A stretch of 25,351 nucleotides of DNA, from contig JAGVXW010000017.1 of assembly GCA_018303575.1 (NCBI GenBank), positions 1 to 25,351 of the forward strand, written 5' to 3'. The notes beneath the pieces are model-generated. The model saw only the letters and a list, made by a program, of their open reading frames with translations, had not been told where the DNA came from and ran no database searches. Position 1 is the stretch's first letter. Each line of letters starts with the position of its first letter. Origin of the DNA: Candidatus Woesearchaeota archaeon. Lineage in GTDB: Archaea; Nanobdellota; Nanobdellia; Woesearchaeales; WJIZ01. Positions 1 through 7,175 of the stretch are shown here, one piece after another. Made by a program: the position numbers and the translations under genes.

Positions 1-101
1 ATTCGTAATCAGCGAATCATCAAAATCAAAGATTTTGAGTGTGCTCAGAAAGCTACGCTTTCTGACATTTCGGGATTGAAAAGTTCGGATTGGATATTAT
101 A
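1..101. repeat. Hairpin array, unit A (left part, cut by IS)
   Basis: No gene seen. Successive perfect hairpins: ATTCG/CGAAT (1-5, 13-17); TCAAAATC/GATTTTGA (20-27, 31-38); a 6-nt linker GTGTGC (39-44); TCAGAAAGC/GCTTTCTGA (45-53, 57-65); then CATTTC (66-71). A further arm AAGTTCG (81-87) pairs with CGAACTT (2284-2290) beyond the IS block, so the IS landed in a hairpin loop. The same two-hairpin plan recurs at 2292-2402 and 15489-15546 with different stem sequences. Function unknown; a non-coding RNA, a REP-like repeat or a small mobile element are all possible. Confidence 0.75.
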
Positions 102-282
102 GAGACTTGCATTGATTAGGTGACATATGAGTCATTAAAAAATGATTTGATGAGTTTTGGCCGATGTTGAATGCTTCGCATTTTTTTCATGACAATCTCT
201 CTGAGCTGGATTTTGGTTGTCGCTTGGTGTGCTTTCAGTTCCTTGGTTTTTAGGTGGGCCCACGTTTTTTCATCGGGATTTA

Positions 283-1355
283 AGCTAAGTAGCATAAATA
301 GAGTTATACTTTCTGAGAAATTTTTTTGTGCAATCCTTTAGTGCTGGCAAATCTGCATGCTCATGATTGACCGAGACAGCTCCCGATAGCCGCTTGTTGA
401 CCTGGCACTCCGTTGGGTTGCTGTTGGGGTCTTTCTTCGGGAGCCATCTCACTTTCAGAAGAGGATGCTGCTTGAGAAAGCGCCTAACTTTAGGCGTATC
501 GTGGTAGGTGGCATGATCAACGAACAAGATGATGCGCTTGATTCTGTGCCGTCGCGCGTGCGCGACGAGATTGCTCAGGTGCTTGCGAAACTCAATGTTT
601 CTCCGTCGGGAAAAGGTGTTCCAGACAATGCGCTTGCGCGGCCAGAACAGGGTGATGAAACAGTTCACTCGCTTGGTGTATCCAAGCGTTCGGATATACC
701 TCGTTTTTCCTCGGGGCGTCCAGCACGGTTCGGCTTTTGGAAGAAGCTCGGTCCACTTCTCGTCCTGGAACCCGATGAGAATTTTTTTTAAAAAGGGCCG
801 GAGCGATGCGCTTGTAGCGTCGAATCTCCTCTCTTTTGCGATAATTTTTTCTTATCGAACCGGGAGCCCGAAGCTTCGGGCTCTTGAGCACGATTCCGAG
901 ATCTCCGAGCATTCTTCCGACGCTGGTGAAGTGCATCCCGATGCCCTCTTTCTTCAGCTCTTTTTCGATGTCGCGCAGTGCCCATCGCCCTTTCAGGTAT
1001 CCAAACGCCTGAGGCTCTTCGTCGATGATTTTCGCAATGATTGGCTTTGCCGCGTCGGCTTTTGTCGTCTTGCGGCCTGTCGGCTTTTTCATGTGCAATC
1101 CATCCGTGCCAGAAGCACGGAACTTTCTCGTCCACGTAAAGACCTGCTTTATCGTCACGCCGAGACGACGCGCAACTTCGTCTGCAGACTTGCCTTCGGC
1201 ACGTTGCAGTAAGCCATCCGCGGCACGATATTCGCGCTTGTCATTCGTCTTTGCCATGAAGCTTCGGAGTCGTTGTCGTTGCGCTGATGTCAAATGGAAG
1301 TTAGGTTTTCTGCCCATGAAGAATTATAATATGAACTAATATATAATACTTAGCT
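283..1355 (-). mobile_element. Inner IS630-type element (1073 bp)
   Basis: Both ends carry the perfect 9-bp terminal repeat AGCTAAGTA (283-291; inverted at 1347-1355), with weaker similarity for some 8 bp more. TA dinucleotides flank it (281-282 and 1356-1357), and removing the element plus one TA rebuilds an open transposase frame in the outer element. This defines the insertion to the base. It carries one transposase gene requiring a frameshift. The two nested elements share no obvious nucleotide similarity and belong to different IS630 branches. Confidence 0.95.
285..1317 (-). CDS. IS630-type transposase read through a frameshift at a run of eight A
   Basis: DDE transposase in two overlapping frames. 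The first frame starts at 1317 (MGRKPNFHLTSAQRQRLRSF) with a helix-turn-helix (ADEVARRLGVTIKQVFTWTRKF). It reads out of family at 782-794, where the coding strand has T5 then A8. One frame over, the family sequence continues: ILIGFQDEKWTELL with the first aspartate, LFVDHATYHDT with the second, LPKKDPNSNPTECQ with the glutamate, ending at a TAG in the terminal repeat (285-287). The change needed is +1 (or -2), giving about 344 aa. Slippage on A8 during transcription or translation is known in IS families and would yield active transposase; a plain inactivating mutation or a sequencing error in the homopolymer is the alternative. All three acidic residues are present, so the element may still be mobile. 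Confidence 0.85.
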
Positions 1356-2283
1356 TAGTTCCGGAGAATAGGACGGTAGATAATACAATGCGAATCGTCT
1401 TTGGTGGCTCTTGACAAAGTCACGGACACACGCGGCTCGATGAATTGGTGCACGATCTTCGATGACAATGATTTTTCGGTTAGGATGGTGCTGGCGGATT
1501 TGGTCGAGGAATTCTACATGTCTTTCGCCGTTTACTTTTTCCTTTTCGATTCGAAACAATAGACGGCCTGCAGGACTTACTGCCGAAGTCACTGACAGTC
1601 CACCTTTTGTTCCCGTGACTTTTATCGTCGGTGTTTCTCCTTGTGGAGCCCATGTTCGCCCCAAGGCGGGAATAAGCGATACGCCTGCTTCGTCTTGGAA
1701 GTAGATTATGGCTTGCCATCTTTTTGCTTGCAACTTGATCAGTGGCCATTCCTTCCTGAGCCATTTGTTGACAAGCGCCTGATCTTGCTGAAAGGCTTGC
1801 TTCTGGGGCACTTGAGGAGAAAGATTCCACACTCGAAGCAGACGCCAAATGTTCGACGGGTCAATTTTCTTACCAAATTGTTTTATCACCAACTGCCGAA
1901 CACGCGTACAATCCCACAATGGCGTCTCGAACCCGAAATCCGTCGCAGGACACCTCATCATTCCGAGCAGTTTCAGCTGCTCGGACTGAAACAGTTTACG
2001 TTTTGCTCCTGAAGCTTTTCGTCGTCGCAAGGCATCGACTCCACTGCGGTTATGCTTGGTCAACCAACGAGAAACACTCCCACGATGGACACCAAAAGAA
2101 TCCGCAACATCCTGCACCGACCAGCCCTTCTTCCGTAATTCAACCGCCCGAAAACGCTGATGCTCCATCACTTCACGAGACAAACTCCTACCATCCGCTC
2201 TTTTTTTTCTTGCCATGAACCTAACAAAGAAGAACTCCCTAATAAACTTTATGTAACCCAATTACCGCAAGTCTCTATAAACT

Positions 2284-2447
2284 CGAACTTGTCAAAAACC
2301 ACCAGCTAAAGCTGGTGGCGTGGTTTTTGAGCATGATCAGAAGTCCGCATGCGCAATCTCCCTGCTTCAGCTCGGGGTAAGCAAGCGGACTTCTGACATT
2401 TCAATAAGCAAAAGACTGATTTTGTCTAACAATTTGTGTCTTTTGCT
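2284..2447. repeat. Hairpin array, unit B
   Basis: Continuation of the array beyond the IS. Hairpin 1 (2292-2330) opens TCAAAAA, has an inner stem CCACCAGC/GCTGGTGG around TAAA, and closes TTTTTGA. The 6-nt linker is GCATGA (2331-2336). Hairpin 2 has the 12-bp stem TCAGAAGTCCGC/GCGGACTTCTGA (2337-2348, 2385-2396) around a 36-nt loop, followed by CATTTC (2397-2402). A third stem AGCAAAAGAC/GTCTTTTGCT lies at 2407-2416 and 2438-2447. No gene is seen between 2276 and 2477. Being downstream of scpA it could also act in 3'-end formation. Confidence 0.75.
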
Positions 2448-2496
2448 ATAAGTTGGCTTAACCCTTCGGCTCTGCCCTTATTCCTTCATCTCAATC

Positions 2497-3126
2497 TCAA
2501 TCTCGCCAAAGTGCTGCGCCTGGGTGAGGCCGATCTTGCTTTGAGAAGGTGAGCCGCTCGCCTTTCTTGGTTTTAAAAAAATCTATAATCGTACGATACA
2601 GGTCGCGGATGATCAGGCTGATGTCGCGCTTCCTCTTCGGCGGCTCCATGTCCAGGATTGGCATGTCGCGGAGCACGCGGCGGTGCTTCACTTCCAGGGC
2701 CTTTTCGAGGGCATGGACAAGATCGTAGATGGAAACTTTTCTCTTCCTCGGCTGGGGCGTCCTCGGGATGAGCATGGCGTCCACTTTTTCCCTCGGGGCG
2801 AATTCGTCGCCGATGTCAAGCAGCTCCTCCATGTCCTGCTCGGCGGACGAGAACATTGCGTCGAGGTTGGCGATGTCCTCCTTGATCCACTTGGCGGACT
2901 TGATTTTTAAGAGGAGCGCGGCGGCCAGGACGACCTTGCCGGAGAGGCGGAAATCATGCTCCTTAAGCTCATGGATGCGCTCGAGATACTTCTTCGTAAG
3001 CAGCGAAACATCAATGTCCCAGGGATCCATCTGATTCGTCTTGATGAGATCATAGATGACATCCTGCCACGTGATCTCGTCCTGGTCGAGGATGACATGG
3101 AGGATGTGGTCGGAATGCTCGGGCAT
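2497..3126 (-). CDS. scpA: ScpA-like kleisin (SMC partner), C-terminus out of frame
   Basis: Kleisin subunit that closes the SMC ring in chromosome segregation. The N-terminal half is typical: an ITWQDVIYDLIKTNQMDPWDID stretch followed by a helix rich in leucine and lysine (VVLAAALLLKIKSAKW). ATG 3126 is chosen because a TATA box (TATATATA, about 3149-3156) lies some 25 nt upstream, suggesting a leaderless mRNA; the longer frame to 3279 would run through both divergent promoters. The frame ends after TFSKQDRPHPGAALWRD, which does not look like ScpA. In the +1 frame the same DNA reads QSKIGLTQAQHFGEIEIEMKE with a stop at 2478-2480, a good ScpA C-terminal strand. The roughly 25 residues normally between TFS and this motif (part of the winged helix that binds the SMC head) are absent. 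A non-triplet deletion, or an assembly error, would explain both facts. 209 aa as read. Confidence 0.82.
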   Translation of the reverse strand: MPEHSDHILHVILDQDEITWQDVIYDLIKTNQMDPWDIDVSLLTKKYLERIHELKEHDFRLSGKVVLAAALLLKIKSAKWIKEDIANLDAMFSSAEQDMEELLDIGDEFAPREKVDAMLIPRTPQPRKRKVSIYDLVHALEKALEVKHRRVLRDMPILDMEPPKRKRDISLIIRDLYRTIIDFFKTKKGERLTFSKQDRPHPGAALWRD

Positions 3127-3139
3127 GCCTTCTTCAGGA

Positions 3140-3236
3140 TGCTTTCGGTATATATAGGTTTCTGGCGCTCGGCTCCCAGTATAGAAATATTTATATAACC
3201 GATAGCCACTTGCGGATGAAAACACTGGGGGATACC
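3140..3236. promoter_or_regulatory. Divergent promoter region between scpA and the aminopeptidase gene
   Basis: Two TATA boxes point outward. On the minus strand CTATATATACC (about 3147-3157) sits 25-30 nt before scpA ATG 3126. On the plus strand AAATATTTATATAACC (3185-3200) would start transcription near 3217, leaving about 20 nt of leader with the Shine-Dalgarno-like GGGGG (3227-3231) before ATG 3237. This supports start 3237 rather than TTG 3210 or ATG 3216. Confidence 0.7.
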
Positions 3237-5801
3237 ATGGTTTACCTGCCGCTGGAAACTCGAGTCCGACAGAAAGCAATTGACGTTCACTGGAAGCCTG
3301 ACCTCACTTACGACCCTTCTTCTCCCTTCAACCGCCTGGACGCTGAAGCGAGAGTCACATTAGACGTCCTCGAGCCCATACCTTCCTTGAGGGTGCACGC
3401 CGCAGATTTAGAGCTGCAACGCGCAGTGCTCAGGCTTGCCGACGGGACTGTCCTTCCTGCCCGGCGCTGGGAGTTCCGCTCAAGCCAAGACCCGAACGCT
3501 CCGTATGACCCCCATAACGAATCCGTAGAACTTCATTTTGACCGAGATATCCCTATTGGAGAAGCAACTCTTGAAGTCGTCTATACTGGAAGGCTTAACG
3601 ACGACCTCAAAGGCCCCTACAGAAGCACGTACACGGGCCGTGACGGCACCCCGAAAATCATGTTCGCCACCCAGTTCGAAGCGACGTACGGACGAATGGC
3701 GATTCCCATGATTGATGAGCCAGCAGCCAAGGCAGTCGTCACGACCCACATCACCGTGCCAGAGGGCGTTATGGCTGTCTCCAATATGCCGCTCATTTCT
3801 TCCGAGAGTGCCGGGAACGGAATGGTCACTCATCATTTTGCTCCCACCCCTCCCATGAGCCCCTATCTTATCGCCGGCTTCGCCGCTGAGTTGGACGCCA
3901 CTGAAGGGGAGCAGGACGGAATCCCCTTCCGCGTGCTCACGACTCCCGGAAAGAGCCATCTCACCCCCTACGCCCTGAAAGTGGCGATGGGCGCAACAAC
4001 ATTCTTTGCTGATTTCTTCGGCACGGATTATGATTTGCCCAAGATAGACCTTGTCGCTGTTCCTGATTTCGCGTTCGGCGCCATGGAAAACTGGGGAGCG
4101 ATTTCCTTCCTTGAGGTCGCTCTGCTCACCGACGAGGCTACCTCTTCCCGGCAGGAGAAACTCCGGGTCTCGGTCATCACCTCCCATGAGCTCACGCATC
4201 AGTGGTTCGGAGACCGGGTCACGATGCGCTGGTGGAATGGCCTGTGGCTCAACGAGGGCTTCGCTGACTGGATGGGCTACCTCGCCGCTGACCATATCGC
4301 CCCTGCTCTCGACCCCTGGAGCGAGTTCCTTGGCGGCAGGGCCATGAGTGCCTACACCTTGGACTCTCTGGTTGCCAGCCACCCTGTCCAGGCCGATGTC
4401 ACCGACCCCGGGCAAGCCTCTGAGCTCTTCGACGCTGTCAGCTACTCCAAAGGGGGCATGGCCCTGCGCATGCTCATGCAGTATGTTGGCGTTGAGGATT
4501 TCAGAGCAGGCCTCAAGCTTTACTTTGACAAGCACAAGTTTGGCAATACGGAGGACAGCGATTTATGGGCAGCACTGGAAACGGCCTCCGGGAAGCCTGT
4601 GTCCGCAATGATGGACAGCTGGATCAGCCAGATCGGCCATCCGCTTGTTGATGTTTCTCTTGAAGGGCGAACGCTGCGGCTCTCGCAGCGCAGGTTCCTC
4701 TTTGACGGGCAAGGGGAGGGGGTATGGCAGATTCCAGTTACCGTCGAGTATAACGGAGGCAAGAAGGCAACCCTCTTCCTTACAGAGCGTGAGGGGACTA
4801 TCGAGCTCGACGAGGCCCCCACATATGTGAAGGTGAACTCCGGGGAATTCGTCTTCCATAGGACACGGTATTCCCCTGAGCTGCTTTCTGGCCTTGAGGC
4901 GGTCATCGCTAACAAGCGTATCGGCCATCATGATCGCTGGGGAGTCCATAGGGACCTGGCGGCGATGGCTGTTTCGGGGGATGTCACGATAGAAGAATAT
5001 CTCGGCTTCGTCGAGCGTGCCTTTGCGAATGAGGATCATCTGCTTGTCCTTACTAACGTCCTTTCGGCGCTGGGCAAGCTTGGAGTCGTCGCACGCGGAG
5101 AACCTTACCATCCTCGCATTGGCGCCCTTGTTGAAACCCTCTCGAAAAAGACTCTTGACCGTTTGGACTGGGATGTGAAAGATGGGGAAGACCCGAGCGA
5201 CCGTGCCCTGCGCGCCGACGCCATCCTGCGGCTTGGAAGGCTCGGCGATGAGCGCGCAGTCTCCTGGGCCAGAGACGCTTTCCCGCGTGCCTCGGAACTC
5301 GAATCCAATTTACGGGGAGCCGTGTATGGCATCTCCGCCTGGCGGGGCGACGAGAGGACTTTCGACACGCTCCTTCAGAGGTACAAATCCGAGACCAATC
5401 CACAGGAACGCATGAAAATCCTCTCAGCAGGCCTTGCCGGATTTCAGGATCCCGCTCTTTTACGAAAAGCCCTTGATACCAGCCTGACCGACGCTATACG
5501 GCATCAGGATAGGATGTACCTGGTGCGCGACATGACAGCGCATGGCCCTGGTCTCGACGCGGCGTGGCACTGGTTCCAGGAAACGTGGCAGCCAAAGGTG
5601 AGCAGGCTCTATGAAAAAGGCGGCAACCACGTCGCGCTCATGCTCCATGGTCTCGCGCCCCTCGCTTCCGAGGACCGGGCCCTTGAGCTTGAGTCCATCT
5701 TTGGGCAGAACCCCGTCTCCGGCTCAGTCGCGGCCATCAAGCAAACAACCGAGGAAATGCGCGCATTAGCCAAGATGGTCAAGCGGAACCGCAGCATTTA
5801 A
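3237..5801 (+). CDS. M1-family zinc aminopeptidase (tricorn-interacting-factor / PepN type)
   Basis: Cytosolic metallo-aminopeptidase that trims N-terminal residues from peptides, in archaea typically finishing peptides released by the proteasome or tricorn. 854 aa from ATG 3237, the usual size. The exopeptidase motif GAMEN is near residues 281-285. The zinc site HELTH is at 317-321 with the third ligand E340 in NEGFADW, exactly the HEXXH-18-E spacing. The N-terminal beta domain begins around YLPLETRVRQKAIDVHW; the helical C-terminal domain (about residues 530-854) is complete, ending MVKRNRSI. No signal peptide is visible. The gene is transcribed away from scpA from its own promoter. Its stop codon TAA is embedded in ATTTAAATC, which also serves as the likely TATA box of the next tRNA gene. 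Confidence 0.96.
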   Translation: MVYLPLETRVRQKAIDVHWKPDLTYDPSSPFNRLDAEARVTLDVLEPIPSLRVHAADLELQRAVLRLADGTVLPARRWEFRSSQDPNAPYDPHNESVELHFDRDIPIGEATLEVVYTGRLNDDLKGPYRSTYTGRDGTPKIMFATQFEATYGRMAIPMIDEPAAKAVVTTHITVPEGVMAVSNMPLISSESAGNGMVTHHFAPTPPMSPYLIAGFAAELDATEGEQDGIPFRVLTTPGKSHLTPYALKVAMGATTFFADFFGTDYDLPKIDLVAVPDFAFGAMENWGAISFLEVALLTDEATSSRQEKLRVSVITSHELTHQWFGDRVTMRWWNGLWLNEGFADWMGYLAADHIAPALDPWSEFLGGRAMSAYTLDSLVASHPVQADVTDPGQASELFDAVSYSKGGMALRMLMQYVGVEDFRAGLKLYFDKHKFGNTEDSDLWAALETASGKPVSAMMDSWISQIGHPLVDVSLEGRTLRLSQRRFLFDGQGEGVWQIPVTVEYNGGKKATLFLTEREGTIELDEAPTYVKVNSGEFVFHRTRYSPELLSGLEAVIANKRIGHHDRWGVHRDLAAMAVSGDVTIEEYLGFVERAFANEDHLLVLTNVLSALGKLGVVARGEPYHPRIGALVETLSKKTLDRLDWDVKDGEDPSDRALRADAILRLGRLGDERAVSWARDAFPRASELESNLRGAVYGISAWRGDERTFDTLLQRYKSETNPQERMKILSAGLAGFQDPALLRKALDTSLTDAIRHQDRMYLVRDMTAHGPGLDAAWHWFQETWQPKVSRLYEKGGNHVALMLHGLAPLASEDRALELESIFGQNPVSGSVAAIKQTTEEMRALAKMVKRNRSI

Positions 5802-5827
5802 ATCGCCTCCTTCTTTCTTTTTGCCAC

Positions 5828-5963
5828 GGGCCCTTAGTTCAGCGGCTAGAACGTCTCCCTTACAGGCAAAGCAAAGGAGTCGAGAAAGGCAGCGGAAATT
5901 CCTGGCCTTCCTTCGCTTCGCTCAGTCAGGAGAAGGTCCTCGGTTCGATTCCGGGAGGGCCCA
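5828..5963 (+). tRNA. tRNA-Val(UAC) with a 63-nt intron
   Basis: Acceptor arms GGGCCCT/AGGGCCC, D stem GTTC/GAAC, T arm with GGTTCGATTCC, discriminator A; CCA not encoded. The anticodon stem is TCTCC/GGAGA and the loop reads C-T-TAC-A, then A38, so the anticodon is UAC. The intron is 5865-5927, between 37 and 38. Its ends pair (GCAAAGCAAAGG with CCTTCGCTTCGC, two A.C mismatches), and CTTA of the loop faces TCAG with one mismatch, giving a slightly relaxed BHB motif. A TATA box (ATTTAAATC, about 5795-5803) overlaps the stop codon of the aminopeptidase gene. Confidence 0.93.
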
Positions 5964-6185
5964 TCACTTGAGATTCTCAACCTCAGCTGTCGTCAGCCCG
6001 GCGTCCTTTATGATCCGGTGAAGCGTCCCTTTCTTCAGTTCCGAATGCAGTGGAACCGTCAGCTTGATGGTTCCATCTTTTCCAGATTTCTCAAGCCGCA
6101 CATGGGATCCTTTTTGGCGCGTGGCAACGAATCCAACACGCTTGAGGCGCTTAATCACTTCGATTCCAGAAACAACGAGACTCAT
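5964..6185 (-). CDS. hicA: HicA-family toxin (mRNA interferase)
   Basis: 73 aa, normal for HicA, a double-stranded-RNA-binding-fold ribonuclease held inactive by HicB. The family features are present: GIEVIKRLKRVGFVATRQKGSHVRL with the catalytic histidine in GSH, and VPLHSELKKGTLHRIIKDAGL at the C-terminus. It follows hicB with a 4-bp ATGA overlap (6182-6185), so the two are translationally coupled; the antitoxin-first order is one of the known arrangements. The stop codon (5964-5966) directly abuts the last base of the converging tRNA-Val gene, with no spacer at all. Confidence 0.93.
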   Translation of the reverse strand: MSLVVSGIEVIKRLKRVGFVATRQKGSHVRLEKSGKDGTIKLTVPLHSELKKGTLHRIIKDAGLTTAEVENLK

Positions 6186-6382
6186 ACCGAGACAACCACT
6201 TTCTCGCCGCTGAACTCAACCAGCTCATTCGTGTCAGCCTCGAGATAGAGCTCAACCGCCTCCTTGATATTCTTTAGCGCCTCCTCTTTGGTATTGCCCT
6301 CGGAAATGCAGCCGGGCAAGGAGGGGATATATACTGTATAGCCTCCTTCTTCCTGCGGTTCTAAAATGGCGGTGATTTTCAT
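6182..6382 (-). CDS. hicB: HicB-family antitoxin
   Basis: 66 aa with the HicB N-terminal fold: ITAILEPQEEGGYTVYIPSLPGCISEGNTKEEALKNI in consecutive segments, including the diagnostic LPGC and the TKEEAL helix. The C-terminus (EFSGEKVVVSV) is short and no ribbon-helix-helix or HTH DNA-binding domain is visible, so autoregulation by this protein alone is doubtful. Minus-strand TATA box ATTTAAATAG (about 6402-6411) sits 20-29 nt before ATG 6382, implying a leaderless mRNA for the hicBA operon. Confidence 0.93.
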   Translation of the reverse strand: MKITAILEPQEEGGYTVYIPSLPGCISEGNTKEEALKNIKEAVELYLEADTNELVEFSGEKVVVSV

Positions 6383-6430
6383 AAGAAACAGATAAGTAGG
6401 TTTCTATTTAAATGTGTCGCCGAAAATCAA

Positions 6431-6611
6431 ATGTGCGAGCCGGGCAGACTCACTCACGTTCGTAACCCGTCTCGCGAATTTCAGAAAATTCGTGGGGCTT
6501 TATGCCCCACTTGATTGCATTTCGCTAGCCCAAAGGAAGCGAAGCTTCTGTGGGCATCGGAAACTTGCGTTTCCGCATGCCTTTTCGGCAAAAGGCTATG
6601 CGCGAGCCGGG
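6431..6611. repeat. Hairpin block bounded by two copies of the tRNA-Gly(CCC) 3' end
   Basis: The complement of the tRNA 3' end, ATGCGCGAGCCGGG (6598-6611), recurs as ATGTGCGAGCCGGG (6431-6444, 13 of 14). An inverted acceptor copy CTCGCG is at 6471-6476, so the far end can fold into a minihelix whose loop reads GAACGTGAGTGA on the minus strand (6450-6461). Between lie further hairpins: GTGGGGC/GCCCCAC (6493-6511), GGAAAC/GTTTCC followed by GCATG, then CCTTTT/AAAAGG just outside the tRNA. No protein gene is seen from 6383 to 6598. Confidence 0.7.
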
Positions 6612-6697
6612 ATTCGAACCCGGGTCACAAGCTCGTTCCGTGCCTATTGCAAAAGGCTCTTGGGAAGCTCGGATACTAGCCGCTGTACGACTCGCGC
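6599..6697 (-). tRNA. tRNA-Gly(CCC) with a 27-nt intron
   Basis: Acceptor GCGCGAG/CTCGCGC plus A73; T arm GGGTTCGAATCCC. The anticodon stem CGAGC/GCTTG (one G.U) encloses T-T-CCC-A, intron, A38. The intron (6634-6660) shows a canonical BHB: TTCC (32-35) pairs with GGAA in the intron, bulges CA|A and CG|A surround the cuts, and the intron helix GCC/GGC follows. Minus-strand TATA box GTTTAAGAG (about 6722-6730) lies some 28 nt upstream. Confidence 0.95.
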
Positions 6698-6750
6698 GCA
6701 ATGCAGCGAACATGAGTGTCGCTCTTAAACTTTTTCTTTGAAGAAATTGT

Positions 6751-6858
6751 ATGCGCTGGCCGGATATCCTCACTGCGTTCGGATCTCCCCAGGGGATATC
6801 CTCGCTTCGCTCGGGACCCGTCCAGCGCAATCGTTTCCCACCCCAATGCGCTGGCCGG
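6751..6858. repeat. Hairpin block bounded by two copies of the tRNA-Gly(GCC) 3' end
   Basis: ATGCGCTGGCCGG occurs identically at 6846-6858 (end of the tRNA gene, as complement) and at 6751-6763. An inverted CCAGCGCA is at 6822-6829, so 6752-6829 folds into a hairpin with the tRNA acceptor stem as its base. Inside are two imperfect copies of a 21-bp unit beginning GGATATCCTC (starting about 6762 and 6793) holding loops TCACTGCGTTC and TCGCTTCGCTC. It resembles a tRNA acceptor arm without the tRNA body. Confidence 0.72.
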
Positions 6859-6918
6859 GAATCGAACCCGGGTCGAAACGTTGGCAACGTCTCATTCTGG
6901 CCGCTAAACTACCAGCGC
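6847..6918 (-). tRNA. tRNA-Gly(GCC), no intron
   Basis: Acceptor GCGCTGG/CCAGCGC with A73, anticodon stem AGACG/CGTTT, loop T-T-GCC-A-A, T arm GGGTTCGATTCCC. 72 nt, uninterrupted. Minus-strand TATA box ACCTTTAAATAAG (about 6942-6953) is 25-30 nt upstream. Its acceptor and T arm closely resemble tRNA-Gly(CCC) next door, suggesting an old duplication. Confidence 0.96.
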
Positions 6919-7013
6919 GCACCGTGAAGGTGCTTCCGGGACTTATTTAAAGGTTATGCCAGGCGATTTTTTCCCGTTAACTTATTAAAAGACGCTCCTT
7001 TCTTGCGTCGCAG

Positions 7014-7124
7014 GCCCCCGTAGCTCAGCCCGGTGAGAGCACCTGTCTTATATGACGCGCATCGACAGGCGATGCGTTGCTCTGAGCCAGCAGGCGGTCC
7101 CGCGTTCAAATCACGGCGGGGGCA
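7014..7124 (+). tRNA. tRNA-Ile(UAU) with a 36-nt intron
   Basis: Acceptor GCCCCCG/CGGGGGC plus A73; D stem GCTC/GAGC. The anticodon stem CCTGT/GCAGG (one U.G) encloses C-T-TAT-A, then the intron 7053-7088, then A38. The BHB is good: CTTA (32-35) pairs with TGAG (one U.G), bulges TA|T and CC|A, and an intron helix CGCATCG/CGATGCG. The anticodon therefore reads UAU, for AUA isoleucine codons. Most archaea instead use a CAU tRNA modified with agmatidine by TiaS. The T stem has one C.A mismatch. TATA box TTATTAAAAG (about 6981-6990) precedes it. Confidence 0.88.
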
Positions 7125-7175
7125 TGGCCGCGACTGTTCCGGCAGTCGAGTGCGGAGTCGGGCATAAAGCCCGAC

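Larger units (their letters stand above)
116..2216 (-). pseudogene. IS630-type DDE transposase, split by the inner IS
   Basis: The 5' part (2216 down to 1356) encodes helix-turn-helix domains (VQDVADSFGVHRGSVSRWL) and the first catalytic aspartates (YFQDEAG; IVIEDRAPIH), ending at LPSYSPEL. There the frame runs into inner-IS DNA and stops after one extra residue. The missing end is found at 280-116 in the same frame after removal of the inner IS and one TA: it starts NPDEKTWAHLK, supplying the third acidic residue, and ends ...NDSYVT before a TAA inside the left terminal repeat. The joined product is about 340 aa with an intact DDE set. The in-frame TTG at 2261 lies in the terminal repeat; ATG 2216 (MARKKRADGR) is the likelier start. 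Inactive as it stands, but perfectly restorable, so the interruption is probably recent. Confidence 0.92.
102..2275 (-). mobile_element. Outer IS630-type element, interrupted by a second IS
   Basis: The ends are imperfect inverted repeats. Reading inward, the left end starts GAGACTTGCATTGATTAG and the right end (minus strand) GAGACTTGCGGTAATTGG; they stay similar for about 26 bp. Each end is flanked by TA (100-101 and 2276-2277), the target duplication typical of IS630/Tc1-mariner elements. Removing the inner element (283-1355) and one TA leaves about 1.1 kb carrying one transposase gene, a normal IS630 size. Start and stop codons of that gene lie close to or inside the terminal repeats. Target and insertion order are clear: this element entered first, into a hairpin loop, and was later invaded. 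Confidence 0.93.

Noticed and set aside
592..1212. Long plus-strand frames over the IS region (465-791, 529-1212, 1025-1339)
   Set aside because: They are antisense readings of the transposase gene, which has clear family motifs and terminal repeats on the minus strand.
1..2447. CRISPR array, because of the repeated hairpins at the left edge
   Set aside because: There is no constant repeat with regular spacers; the stems vary in sequence and only junction bases are conserved. No cas genes in the window.
3480..4535. 351-aa minus-strand frame within the aminopeptidase gene
   Set aside because: Low-complexity antisense translation; the plus strand carries GAMEN and HEXXH-18-E motifs at the right spacing.
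6752..6829. A third tRNA-Gly gene
   Set aside because: The acceptor arms fit but D, anticodon and T arms are absent; kept as a repeat.
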